Assembly: GCA_040758475.1 (NCBI GenBank)
Contig: JBFLVN010000013.1
Location: 1 to 26,805, forward strand
Direction: 5' to 3'
Source: JBFLVN01 sp040758475
GTDB lineage: Bacteria; JAGRBM01
DNA: 26,805 nucleotides
In this document: positions 6,998 through 14,457 of the stretch, piece by piece
How positions within the stretch are numbered: position 1 is the stretch's first letter
Layout: the number at the start of each line of letters is the position of its first letter
The notes under the pieces: model-generated
What the model saw: the letters and a program-made list of their open reading frames with translations, nothing else
Told to the model about the DNA's origin: nothing
Databases searched by the model: none
Program-made: the position numbers and the translations under genes

Positions 6998-7908
6998 TCC
7001 CCGCCTCCCCCATCGCCCGGGCCGAGCCCGATCGCCTCGCCAAGCACCACCGGATCAAGACGAACGGAATTGAAGTCCACGTCGCCGAAGCCGGAAACGG
7101 CGAGCCAATCCTTTTCGTTCACGGCTTTCCGGAAAATTGGTACAGCTGGCACAACCAGATGGCGGCCCTTTCCCCCCGGTTCCGGACCCTGGCGGTGGAT
7201 TTGAGGGGATACGGCCTCTCGGATTTCCCGGAGTCGGGATACGACGCCGGCAACGCGGGACGCGACCTTCTCGGAGTTCTCGACGCCCTCGGGATCGAAC
7301 GGGTAAACGCCGTCGCCCACGACTGGGGCGCGCTCATCCTCTGGCGCCTCGCTTTCGCCCATCCGGAGAGGTTCAAGAAGATCGCCGTTCTCAATACGCC
7401 TCATCTGCTGGCGCTTCAGTGGAATCCCATCGACCGGCCGGAGAGTCTTTGGAAAGTCCTCGTCCGGCACCCCCAATTCATCTATCTCTCCCTCTTCATG
7501 AACCCCCGCCTCGCCCGGCGGGTCTTCGAATCCAATCCCGAGCGATTCTTAAAGCGCGTTTACCGTTATTCGGCGTTCGAGCGGCGGCTCCCGATGAGCG
7601 AAGCCGATCTTCGCTACCTGGCCAATCTCTACGCCCGGCCCGATTCGTGGAAAGGGCCTTTCGCCTACTACGCGACCCTCCCCGAGAGCACCCGGCAGAG
7701 CGCCGACGACGTGGGCAAAAAGCTCACGCTGCCGGTCCTCTTACTATTGGGGGACAACGATCCCATTCTGCGCCCCAAGCTAGCCGAGCCCATGCGGGAG
7801 ATGCTCTCGAACCTCACCATCCAGCACATTCCGCAAGCAGGCCACTGGCCGCAGATCGAGCAGCCGGGAGAAGTAAACAAAGCCCTGGGGCGGTTTTTCG
7901 GGGCCTAA
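6994..7908 (+). CDS. Alpha/beta hydrolase, epoxide hydrolase / dehalogenase type
   Basis: This 304-residue alpha/beta-fold enzyme has the hallmarks of epoxide hydrolases and haloacid or haloalkane dehalogenases. The oxyanion loop is HGFPE at 43-47. The nucleophile elbow AHDWGA has Asp rather than Ser (D110). The probable acid is D256 in GDNDPIL, and the base is H284 in QAGHWP. An Asp nucleophile attacks a carbon centre, opening epoxides or displacing halide. The lid (about 135-235) carries aromatic residues, including two tyrosines at 225-226 (FAYYATLP); lid Tyr residues assist epoxide opening in epoxide hydrolases. That slightly favours epoxide hydrolase. The ATG overlaps the arsC stop (ATGA), so it is translated from the same mRNA. 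A REPIN-like element follows 16 bp after the stop. Confidence 0.85.
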   Translation: MIPASPIARAEPDRLAKHHRIKTNGIEVHVAEAGNGEPILFVHGFPENWYSWHNQMAALSPRFRTLAVDLRGYGLSDFPESGYDAGNAGRDLLGVLDALGIERVNAVAHDWGALILWRLAFAHPERFKKIAVLNTPHLLALQWNPIDRPESLWKVLVRHPQFIYLSLFMNPRLARRVFESNPERFLKRVYRYSAFERRLPMSEADLRYLANLYARPDSWKGPFAYYATLPESTRQSADDVGKKLTLPVLLLLGDNDPILRPKLAEPMREMLSNLTIQHIPQAGHWPQIEQPGEVNKALGRFFGA

Positions 7909-7924
7909 AAGCACAGACCGAAAC

Positions 7925-8017
7925 TGCCCCTCCCCCTCTGGGGGAGGGTGCCGCGCAGCGGCAGGAGAGGGCCCTCTCCCGGCCTGCGGCCACCCTCTCC
8001 CAAGGGGAGAGGGGCAT
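7925..8017 (-). repeat. REPIN-like palindromic dispersed repeat, copy 2 (inverted)
   Basis: The reverse complement of this 93-bp element aligns along its whole length with 2988-3098, with a handful of substitutions and without the 18-bp central stretch. Without that stretch, its two arms meet in an uninterrupted palindrome GGAGAGGGCCCTCTCC. Like copy 1, it lies between two convergent genes (hydrolase and diguanylate cyclase). Its strong hairpins could end or stabilise both transcripts. Confidence 0.85.
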
Positions 8018-8031
8018 TAACGGAAAGGATT

Positions 8032-9249
8032 TCAGTCGCTACTCAATTCTTCGACCGTTCCCGCCACGACGCGATCCCTTCCCGATTTCTTGGCTCGGTA
8101 AAGCAGGTTGTCAGCCGTTTCGATCAAGACGTCCATGTCCGCGGCTTCGCCGTGAAGGGCGGTGACGCCAATGCTGATCGTCACCCGGAAAGAAGTCGCG
8201 TTCCGCTGGAAACGCAGATGCCGGACGCCCCGGCAAATCCGCTGGGCGACTTCCTTGGCCCCTTCCAGCTCCGTTTCGGGAAGAAGCACGGCGAATTCTT
8301 CGCCGCCGTACCGGGCCGCCGTATCAGTCCCCACGCGGATACTTCCAAGCATGACCGCGGCGATCTGGCGGAGGACTTCGTCGCCCGCCGAGTGGCCGTA
8401 CTGATCGTTGACGTTCTTGAAGTGGTCCGCGTCGCAGAGGATGAGCGCGGCCGAGCGCCCCGTGCGCTTGCACCGGCGCACTTCCCGGGCGAGGGCATTG
8501 TCGAAGCTCCGCCGGTTGGCAAGGCCCGTGAGGCGGTCCGTCGTCGCCAGGACGGCCAGCTCCCGCCGGGCCTGTTCGAGCTTCCTCCGCACGTACATGG
8601 TCCACGAGTAGACGGCGAACATGGCTCCCCCGATGAGGGAGAGGATCGTGACGATCTGTACGGGCCCCCGGCGGTAGTCGAACATGCCGAGGAGGATTTC
8701 CTCGTGCGGAAGGATTCCGGCCACTTGCAAGAAAACGAGGGCGGCGAACTGGGTGAACATCAGCACCGTAAACCAGCGGACCCGCGTTTCATCCAGGATG
8801 ACCGTCGCCATGCCAAGCTGGCTGAAGAGGAACACGCACAAAATCGCCGTGTGGGTGCCGCAGAGGTAGATCAGGAAGGTCAGGATGAACGAGTTAAAAA
8901 GCATCCAGCCGAACGCGAAGCTCTTGAGGGCCTCCTTCGAGAGGCGGCGGATGTGGTAGAAGGAATAGACGTGGGCCGGGACTCCGAGCGAAAGCCCGAT
9001 AAGAAGCCCCCATTCGATGGGGTGGACGTCGCCCCGGGGCAGGATGTGGACGCCCCAGAAGAAAAGGCCGGCCACCACGATGGCGGCCGTACCGGCCAGA
9101 TACATGAAAAGAATCTTGTAGACGTCTTCCCGCTCCAGGGGATCGACGGCAAGGCCGAGTTCCCCGGGAGGGACGATCGCCCCCTGGGCTACGCTTTGTT
9201 CTTCCTCCGGAAGCGGCGGCGGAACGAGTTTTAAGTCCGGAAATTTCAT
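8032..9249 (-). CDS. Six-TM membrane diguanylate cyclase (GGEEF)
   Basis: This 405-residue protein has a short Pro/Glu-rich cytoplasmic N-terminus, six predicted membrane helices (about 45-70, 78-98, 109-130, 134-152, 158-180 and 197-220) and a C-terminal GGDEF domain from about 225. The active-site loop is RYGGEEF (313-319), consistent with making c-di-GMP from two GTP. Other typical elements are TDRLTGLANRRSF and DADHFKNVND. The position of the product-inhibition RxxD site reads VGTD, so the canonical I-site Arg is missing. The membrane part presumably senses a signal. ATG 9249 is preferred; an in-frame ATG at 9303 lies only about 11 nt after the predicted transcription start. Neither has a clear ribosome site. 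The PilZ protein at 12369-12752 is a possible effector. Confidence 0.9.
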   Translation of the reverse strand: MKFPDLKLVPPPLPEEEQSVAQGAIVPPGELGLAVDPLEREDVYKILFMYLAGTAAIVVAGLFFWGVHILPRGDVHPIEWGLLIGLSLGVPAHVYSFYHIRRLSKEALKSFAFGWMLFNSFILTFLIYLCGTHTAILCVFLFSQLGMATVILDETRVRWFTVLMFTQFAALVFLQVAGILPHEEILLGMFDYRRGPVQIVTILSLIGGAMFAVYSWTMYVRRKLEQARRELAVLATTDRLTGLANRRSFDNALAREVRRCKRTGRSAALILCDADHFKNVNDQYGHSAGDEVLRQIAAVMLGSIRVGTDTAARYGGEEFAVLLPETELEGAKEVAQRICRGVRHLRFQRNATSFRVTISIGVTALHGEAADMDVLIETADNLLYRAKKSGRDRVVAGTVEELSSD

Positions 9250-9320
9250 TGAAAATAAAAAACAGGAGGCCCTCAGGGCTCTGGTCGGTCCCCCCTCCCC
9301 CATCCATTTGTGTAAATAAA

Positions 9321-9349
9321 AGTATAGCTTGAACGGCGCTCAAATTGAA
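9321..9349 (-). promoter_or_regulatory. Possible promoter for the diguanylate cyclase gene
   Basis: On the minus strand a TATACT -10 (9326-9321) lies 17 bp from a weak TTCAAT -35 (9349-9344). Transcription would begin near 9314, leaving a leader of about 65 nt to the ATG at 9249. The divergent operon at 9388 begins just beyond. Confidence 0.4.
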
Positions 9350-9387
9350 GGATTTTCCCTTTTCCTCATTGTCCGGACGGAGTAGGC

Positions 9388-10080
9388 TTGCGCCAGGAAA
9401 ATAGAACGGTGTTTTCCGAAGAAACCTTAAGCCGCTATTTCGAGTTCCGGGGGGCCCTGGAGGCCGTACGCGTGCTCCGGCGGGAAATCGGCTTTGCCCA
9501 CCTCGTCCCCCTTCTCGTGCGCCTCGAAGCCCATCACCTCCGGGGGGAACCCTTCAAGAAGTTCCCCGAACCCTCCTGCGAAAAAGAGCGTCTCTCGCGC
9601 CGCCAGGTCGGGCAGGCGATCCTTCTCTACCAGCTCCTCAAAGGCCGCTACGGGCAGGAGCAAGCGCTCGCCATCGCCCGCAAGGTCGTGAAAGCCTCGG
9701 CCATCGAGTTTTTGAGCCACCTCCTCCCGCCGCTCCGCCGCACCGATTACGAAACCGCGAGCCACGCCGAACGTGATCTCGAAGGCCAGAAACTCGCCCA
9801 CCGGGTCGTCAACGCCGAGGCGGACGTGGCCGTCGTGGGGATGGAACGGGTGGATTTCACCGTGAAGAAATGCTGGTTCGTGGAACTCACCCGCGCGGCC
9901 GGCGTTCCGGAAATGGCCGGCCTTTTCTGCGCGGGCGACGAGGGATATTTCGAAACCCGCCAGCCGGAAATCCGCTACGAACGGACGACCACCCTGGCCC
10001 AGGGCGGGCCTTGTTGTGATATGAAGCTCCATTGGATCGAACCGGCTTCCAGCCGCCCGGCGGCCGAAGGCCGGATTTAG
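9388..10080 (+). CDS. L-2-amino-thiazoline-4-carboxylate hydrolase family protein
   Basis: This 230-residue protein has the family's C-terminal pattern: KKCWFVELTRAAG at 160-172 (C162), LFCAGDEGYF at 179-188 (C181, D184), and YERTTTLAQGGPCCDMKLHW at 197-216 (C209, C210, D211). The N-terminal half is helical. The founding enzyme hydrolyses a thiazoline to give a cysteine precursor, but most relatives are unassigned; spaced Cys and Asp residues suggest a metal or thiol active site. The start is TTG 9388 with GGACGGAG five bases upstream; an in-frame GTG at 9409 is an alternative. It leads a four-gene run on the plus strand, 25 bp before the 194-residue unknown. A more divergent relative is at 4509-5231. 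Confidence 0.75.
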   Translation: MRQENRTVFSEETLSRYFEFRGALEAVRVLRREIGFAHLVPLLVRLEAHHLRGEPFKKFPEPSCEKERLSRRQVGQAILLYQLLKGRYGQEQALAIARKVVKASAIEFLSHLLPPLRRTDYETASHAERDLEGQKLAHRVVNAEADVAVVGMERVDFTVKKCWFVELTRAAGVPEMAGLFCAGDEGYFETRQPEIRYERTTTLAQGGPCCDMKLHWIEPASSRPAAEGRI

Positions 10081-10105
10081 TAAGGTTCAGGAGGAAAACG
10101 GGGAC

Positions 10106-10690
10106 ATGTCTGGAATTCACGATTTCTTCAGCGGTTCGAGCGTGGACATGAAAGCGCTCTGCGAGTACCTCGACGGGCTTCCCCAGCGCAAGCGGATCGA
10201 CGAAGTGACCTCTCTCTCGGCCAAGGAGCAGTCCCGCCTTTGGGATGCGGCCCACGGCTTCCGCAAAGTCACCCTGGACGACATCGTTCCGCCGGGAACG
10301 GCGCCGCTCAAGCAGGTCATCCACCACGGGCGGAACTCCATGCCTATCTTCACCCGTTTCCAGAAGCGCTTCTGCAAGCCCGACGACCCGGCCCGCAAGA
10401 ACGAACTCTGGGGATACAACCACCAGGACCTCTCCATCGTGACGGGCCCGGGTTATTACGTCTCCAAGAACGTGGACGACGGGGAAGTCGTCATCGACTA
10501 CCGGGAAATCCCGCCGCGCAAGCCCAACGGGTGGCCCGAAATCCTCCCCAATTCCGCGAAACTCTCCCGGTTCATCTACTACAACATGGAAGATTTCCTC
10601 CGGGGCGTTTCCAAGCACGTGACCATCGGCCGCGCGACGCGCAGCGGCCGGAACCTGGACAACTGGTTCGTCCTCTGCCGCGAGGAGTAA
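10106..10690 (+). CDS. Conserved hypothetical protein of unknown function
   Basis: This is a 194-residue soluble protein with no signal peptide or membrane segment, and I cannot assign it. The N-terminus (about 12-50) is helical. The middle is rich in strand-like, aromatic and charged motifs: PLKQVIHHGRNSMPIFTRFQKRF (67-89), LWGYNHQ (101-107), and SIVTGPGYYVSK followed by EVVIDYREIPPRKPNGWPEI (127-146). The C-terminus contains HVTIGRATRSG and ends WFVLCREE. The paired His in VIHHGRN and the GPGYYV loop look like a binding pocket, but this is only impression. AGGAGG (10089-10094) precedes the ATG. It sits between the ATC-hydrolase family gene and the DNA repair gene, eight bases before the latter. 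Confidence 0.8.
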   Translation: MSGIHDFFSGSSVDMKALCEYLDGLPQRKRIDEVTSLSAKEQSRLWDAAHGFRKVTLDDIVPPGTAPLKQVIHHGRNSMPIFTRFQKRFCKPDDPARKNELWGYNHQDLSIVTGPGYYVSKNVDDGEVVIDYREIPPRKPNGWPEILPNSAKLSRFIYYNMEDFLRGVSKHVTIGRATRSGRNLDNWFVLCREE

Positions 10691-10697
10691 CCGCTCC

Positions 10698-11288
10698 GTG
10701 GAACGCCGCCGGGAAATTCGCTATTTCGAGTTGGAATCTCCCGTGGGGCGCCTTCTCGTGGTGCTAAGCGAGTGGGGCCTTCTCCGGATCGCTTTTGGGG
10801 AATCTACTCCCCGGGAGATCGAACGGATCGCCGGGCGCCTCCGGCCGCGGACCGAACCGGCCAAGGTCTACGGCGAGCCGCTCGAAGAAGAACTCCGCTC
10901 CTACTTCAGTGGCAAACCACAGCCCTTCAAGGTTCCCGTGGATTACGGCTTCGTGACCCCGTTCAGCGCGGACGTCCTTACGGCGCTTCGCAAAGTTCCT
11001 TTCGGGCGAACGACGACCTACGGCGACCTGGCCGGCCAGGTCGGCCGGCCCAAGGCGGCCCGGGCCGTGGGGCAGGCCGTAGGGGCCAATCCCATTCCTA
11101 TCGTGATCCCCTGCCACCGCGTTTTCGCTTCGGATGGAACGCTCGGCGGCTATTCGGGCGGACTCCACCGGAAGAAAAAACTTCTGGAAATCGAAGGGCT
11201 TGCCATCCCTCCGGGGGGATGGACCTCCTCCCGTTGGAAGCGGGCGCAAGGAAACAGTGGTTCACGGCGGCAAAGCGCCGGCCGGTGA
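10698..11288 (+). CDS. ogt: Methylated-DNA--protein-cysteine methyltransferase
   Basis: This 196-residue suicide repair protein removes methyl or alkyl groups from O6-alkylguanine (and O4-alkylthymine) in DNA onto its own cysteine. The acceptor is C139 in PIVIPCHRVF. Upstream FGRTTTYGDLAGQVGRPKAARAVGQAVGANP (102-132) is the DNA-binding helix-turn-helix with the arginine finger and the Asn hinge, and GGYSGGLHRKKKLLEIEG follows as usual. The N-terminal domain (1-85) is the RNase-H-like fold of Ogt. There is no Ada-type regulatory domain. A basic tail of about 25 residues extends beyond the usual end. The start is GTG 10698, with GAGGAG about 10 bp upstream inside the previous gene's end. It may share a transcript with its neighbours. 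Confidence 0.92.
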   Translation: MERRREIRYFELESPVGRLLVVLSEWGLLRIAFGESTPREIERIAGRLRPRTEPAKVYGEPLEEELRSYFSGKPQPFKVPVDYGFVTPFSADVLTALRKVPFGRTTTYGDLAGQVGRPKAARAVGQAVGANPIPIVIPCHRVFASDGTLGGYSGGLHRKKKLLEIEGLAIPPGGWTSSRWKRAQGNSGSRRQSAGR

Positions 11289-11334
11289 AACAAGTGAGCA
11301 AGTGATTGGTGAGGCGGAATTGGAGAAATCATCA

Positions 11335-12363
11335 GTGAGCGCAGCCACCCAGGAACTGACCCCCGCGTCCAGAGCCCTCCATCTTTTCTTCCGTTCGCTC
11401 GATTACGCGACCCACCTCGCGGCCCTGAACACGCTTGGCCGCATGGTCCGGCCCCGCGATCCGGCGGGCCCGCGCCTTCTCCGGAATTATCCGTATTTGA
11501 AGGATGGAAGCCGTTCCCACCTGCTCGACGTCTGGCTCCCGCCGCCTAGCCCCGGCCCCAAGCCGGTCGTCTTCTACATCCACGGCGGGGGATTTACCTT
11601 CGGTTCAAAGGACACCCACCAGATCGCCGGAAGGATTTTTTCGCAGCAGGGGTATCTCACCTTCGTCGTCAATTACCGTCTCGCCCCCAAGTACCCCTAC
11701 CCCGCAAGCATCGAAGATTGCTGCCGGGCCCTCTGCTGGGCATGGGACAACCTGGAACATTTCGGCGGCGATCCCTCCCGCCTCGTCGTGGGCGGCGAGT
11801 CGGCTGGCGGGAACCTCACGGCCATGATGGCCATCGTGAACAGCTACAAGCGTCCCGAAGCGTTCGCGCGGGAAGTGTGGGACCGGAAAATCCCCATCCG
11901 AGCCGCCATGCCTTTCTGCGGCTGGCACGATCCGGGAACCCCCGAGCGCTACCGGGGCCACCCCGTCCTGGGGCCGGTCGTCCCGGTTTTGCAAACCTTC
12001 ACGGCTTCGTATCTCGGGATGAAGCGCCCCAAGGCAACCAAGGAAGTTCCGCTCGTAAGCCCCCTTCCCTTCCTGGAACACGAGCCCGACAGGCCCCTTC
12101 CGCCGTTCTTCATTCCGATCGGAACGCGCGACCCGCTCCTGGGGGATTCCCGGCGGCTCAAGAAGTCTCTGGATCAACGAGGAGTCGAGGCGCGCCTTCG
12201 CCAGTACCGGGGCGCCATCCACGCCCATCACCTCTTCCCGTTTACGAAAGATATGCGCCAGATCTGGCGGGACGTTTTCGAGTTCCTTCGAAGGCCCGAC
12301 ATCGCGGGGCAAAAGCAGGCAAGCCTCAAGGCGATCCCGCTGCGGACGGCGGGGAGCGAGTAA
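11335..12363 (+). CDS. Alpha/beta hydrolase, hormone-sensitive-lipase (family IV) esterase type
   Basis: This 342-residue esterase has the HSL-family signature: oxyanion motif YIHGGGF at 81-87, nucleophile elbow GGESAGGN at 153-160 (S156), probable acid D266 in GTRDPLL and base H296 in YRGAIHAHH. It should hydrolyse short-to-medium-chain esters of small molecules. LDVWLPP and VVNYRLAPKYPYP are also typical of the family. An N-terminal helical cap (5-35) covers the site. The frame stays open upstream into the ogt gene; GTG 11335 is preferred because GGAG lies nine bases before it, and GTG 11302 is possible. It ends five bases from the convergent PilZ gene. No signal peptide is seen, so it is likely cytoplasmic. 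Confidence 0.85.
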   Translation: MSAATQELTPASRALHLFFRSLDYATHLAALNTLGRMVRPRDPAGPRLLRNYPYLKDGSRSHLLDVWLPPPSPGPKPVVFYIHGGGFTFGSKDTHQIAGRIFSQQGYLTFVVNYRLAPKYPYPASIEDCCRALCWAWDNLEHFGGDPSRLVVGGESAGGNLTAMMAIVNSYKRPEAFAREVWDRKIPIRAAMPFCGWHDPGTPERYRGHPVLGPVVPVLQTFTASYLGMKRPKATKEVPLVSPLPFLEHEPDRPLPPFFIPIGTRDPLLGDSRRLKKSLDQRGVEARLRQYRGAIHAHHLFPFTKDMRQIWRDVFEFLRRPDIAGQKQASLKAIPLRTAGSE

Positions 12364-12368
12364 TCGGT

Positions 12369-12752
12369 TTACAACCGCCCCTTGGCCTGTTTGTCGAGAA
12401 GGGCGTGGACGTAGGCGTCGAGCGTCTTCCTGGTTTCCTCGTCCAGGTCCACGAATTGCACGCCCACGCCGGCGGGCATGGCGCCCTCTTCGGGCTGAAC
12501 GTGGACGACCTGGCCTTTTATCCGGATCTCCCGCCGGGTGAGGGGGAGATGGATTTCGAATTCGAGCTGCGTATCGACCGGAAGGGGGTTCTCCATCTTG
12601 ATGAAGAGGCCACCCTTCGAGATGTTGTGGGTGTACTGGTCGAGGAAGGCCCGGGGGGTCGTAAAGCGTACGACGAGCTTTGTCGGGAGCCTTGGAGAGG
12701 TCCGCCGTTCGGAGGCTTGTTGTTTCGCTTGATGGGACGACGATTTGACCAT
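12369..12752 (-). CDS. PilZ-domain protein (c-di-GMP receptor type)
   Basis: This 127-residue protein is essentially one PilZ domain after a short polar N-terminus. Both c-di-GMP contacts are intact: RxxxR as R17-T-S-P-R21 and the NxSxxG motif as N43-I-S45-K-G47-G48. The following GLFIKMENPLPVDTQLEFEIHLP and VGVQFVDLDEETRKTLDAYV resemble single-domain PilZ proteins abundant in myxobacteria and relatives, often linked to motility or polysaccharide control. The ATG at 12752 has GGAGAGG a few bases upstream. It lies 112 bp after viaA on the same strand and has its own candidate promoter, so it may be separately expressed. The cyclase at 8032-9249 could supply its ligand, but no direct link is shown. 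Confidence 0.88.
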   Translation of the reverse strand: MVKSSSHQAKQQASERRTSPRLPTKLVVRFTTPRAFLDQYTHNISKGGLFIKMENPLPVDTQLEFEIHLPLTRREIRIKGQVVHVQPEEGAMPAGVGVQFVDLDEETRKTLDAYVHALLDKQAKGRL

Positions 12753-12788
12753 GGGACCTCTCCCGCTCTGGAGAATTCCGTCCCCGCT

Positions 12789-12807
12789 GAATCAATTTCC
12801 CTGATTC
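12789..12807 (-). promoter_or_regulatory. Inverted repeat in the pilZ leader
   Basis: GAATCA and TGATTC form a perfect 6-bp inverted repeat with a 7-base spacer, between the candidate -10 (12824-12819) and the pilZ ATG. It could be a repressor site or a weak mRNA hairpin. No binding protein is known. Confidence 0.3.
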
Positions 12808-12818
12808 ACCCGCGCCCC

Positions 12819-12846
12819 ATTGTAGCAGGGCGCCCCGCCAATACAA
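12819..12846 (-). promoter_or_regulatory. Candidate promoter for the pilZ gene
   Basis: On the minus strand TACAAT (12824-12819, five of six -10 bases) lies 16 bp from TTGTAT (12846-12841, matching only the TTG of -35). It falls in the 112-bp gap after viaA. Confidence 0.4.
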
Positions 12847-12864
12847 TGCTTGGGTGTTCTCTTC

Positions 12865-14430
12865 TCAGAGAGCAGCGAAGAGGTCTTTGACTTCATCGCT
12901 CGTGAGGCGCGAAACGGTCGTCACTTTGTCGGAGAATTCCTTGACCGTCGCCGGGGTGTTGATCCCCATGTCCACCAGGATCGAGTAGACGGTCACTTCG
13001 AGCCGTTCCTTCGCCTTCTTGAACTCCCCGAGCCACCGGGGACTTACGACGCAATCGCCGTCCGTAATGAAAACGATGTCGGCACGGTTCTTTCCGTCTT
13101 CTTCCACGCTGTGGACGGCCGCCTGGAGGGGTTTCTCGAAGTCCGTTCCGCCGCCGATGAAATATTCGGCCAGCAGGGAAACCTTTTCGAGGCGCTGCTC
13201 CTGGGGCTCGCTTTTGGGGAATTCCATGAGCTTGAGAGGGTCTTTCTTGGACCCGAAGTGGATTGCCCGGAAGTCGCGCTTCTGCCGGGTGGCGATGTCG
13301 AGCATGGCGAGTGTCACGGCCTTGCTCCAGAGTTCCTTCTCCCCTTCCATCGAATAGGAACCATCGATGCACACGACGAGGGCCCCCTTCCCCCGCTCCT
13401 CGTCCCCCCGCAGGTTGTACTGGAGGAGCTTCCCTTCCACGTAGCGCCGCCGGAAATCCTTCCGCAGGATGGGGTGGTGGAGCGAGAGAAGCTCGCTTGG
13501 GATCAAATGGGCCACCTCGCGGCCCAGCATCACGTCGTAGACTTCCTCGAAGTGGTGGTGGACCCGGCGTTTCTGTTGAGCGAGGGCGAGGCGTTTAAAC
13601 TTTCCAACCATTTTGGCGAGCTTGCGGAGTTTTTCCGATCCCCGGAGTTTTTTCGCCAGTTGAAGGCGCTGGTCCACGGTAAGGCGCCGGGGCGATCCCG
13701 CCTCTTCGCCGAATCCTTCGGCCAGTTCCAGGTTCCGCTGGACGTCTTCCAGGGCGTCCTGGAAGCCGTGTTCCAGGGATTGGCTCAAATTCTGTTCCGC
13801 TTCACGGGTCGATTGGTCGAGCCGCTCGGCCTGCTCCTCGAAACGGCGCTTCATTTCCTCGTACCGCTGCTCGGCTTCTTCCAGGCTTTCCCGGATTTGT
13901 TCCTCGGCGGCCGTCTCCTGGAAGCGGTCCAGGAGTTCCTGGAGGGCGTCGATGTCGGCCTGGGCCTCTTCGAGCCCCTCTTCCACCCGGCGCATTTCGT
14001 TGGAATCATCGGCGATCTTCTTTTCGAGGTCGGCCAGGACCCGCTGGGCGAGCGTGCTGGCGCCCAAGGCCGCCGAAGCCTCGTTCAGGATCGTGAATTT
14101 CCGGAGTTCCGAATACTCGGCCCGTTCGAGTACTTCCTCGACGAACTTGCGGTTCGGCCAGTTGCTCGGAAGCACCTGATCCCGCTCGTGGAGGCGGATG
14201 TTGTACTTGTAGAGGCTCGAAAAGATGTCCTGAAGAAGCGCCCCGAAAGGGCTGAAGACCGTCTCGCCGCGCTTTACGAGCCCCTGGAGGACAGGCGAGC
14301 CCTCGACCATCTCCTCGAACATGAGGCGGTCGAATCCGTCGTTTTCAACACAGTGGAGCTTGGCCGAGGGGGTTCCGGGTACCGGCGCGGCGGGTTTCGA
14401 CTTGGGCGGAATGACCGGCTTGTAAGCCAT
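12865..14430 (-). CDS. viaA: ViaA-like VWA-domain partner of RavA
   Basis: This 521-residue protein has a C-terminal von Willebrand factor A domain with a full MIDAS metal site: DGSYS at 356-360 (D356, S358, S360), T429 in GGGTDF and D457 in FITDGD. Before it lies a long charged helical region (about 130-240, rich in Glu/Gln/Arg) that should form a coiled coil, and a conserved link (VMLGREVAHLIPSEL, 300-314). In E. coli ViaA stimulates the ATPase RavA, and the pair has been tied to aminoglycoside uptake and respiratory-complex maturation. The gene follows ravA by 27 bp, in the same order as in E. coli. ATG 14430 begins a Pro/Lys-rich tail. The ribosome site is weak (AAGG), suggesting dependence on ravA translation. 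Confidence 0.85.
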   Translation of the reverse strand: MAYKPVIPPKSKPAAPVPGTPSAKLHCVENDGFDRLMFEEMVEGSPVLQGLVKRGETVFSPFGALLQDIFSSLYKYNIRLHERDQVLPSNWPNRKFVEEVLERAEYSELRKFTILNEASAALGASTLAQRVLADLEKKIADDSNEMRRVEEGLEEAQADIDALQELLDRFQETAAEEQIRESLEEAEQRYEEMKRRFEEQAERLDQSTREAEQNLSQSLEHGFQDALEDVQRNLELAEGFGEEAGSPRRLTVDQRLQLAKKLRGSEKLRKLAKMVGKFKRLALAQQKRRVHHHFEEVYDVMLGREVAHLIPSELLSLHHPILRKDFRRRYVEGKLLQYNLRGDEERGKGALVVCIDGSYSMEGEKELWSKAVTLAMLDIATRQKRDFRAIHFGSKKDPLKLMEFPKSEPQEQRLEKVSLLAEYFIGGGTDFEKPLQAAVHSVEEDGKNRADIVFITDGDCVVSPRWLGEFKKAKERLEVTVYSILVDMGINTPATVKEFSDKVTTVSRLTSDEVKDLFAAL

Positions 14431-14457
14431 GCTTTTGCCTTGCTTCCCCCTCCCCCT

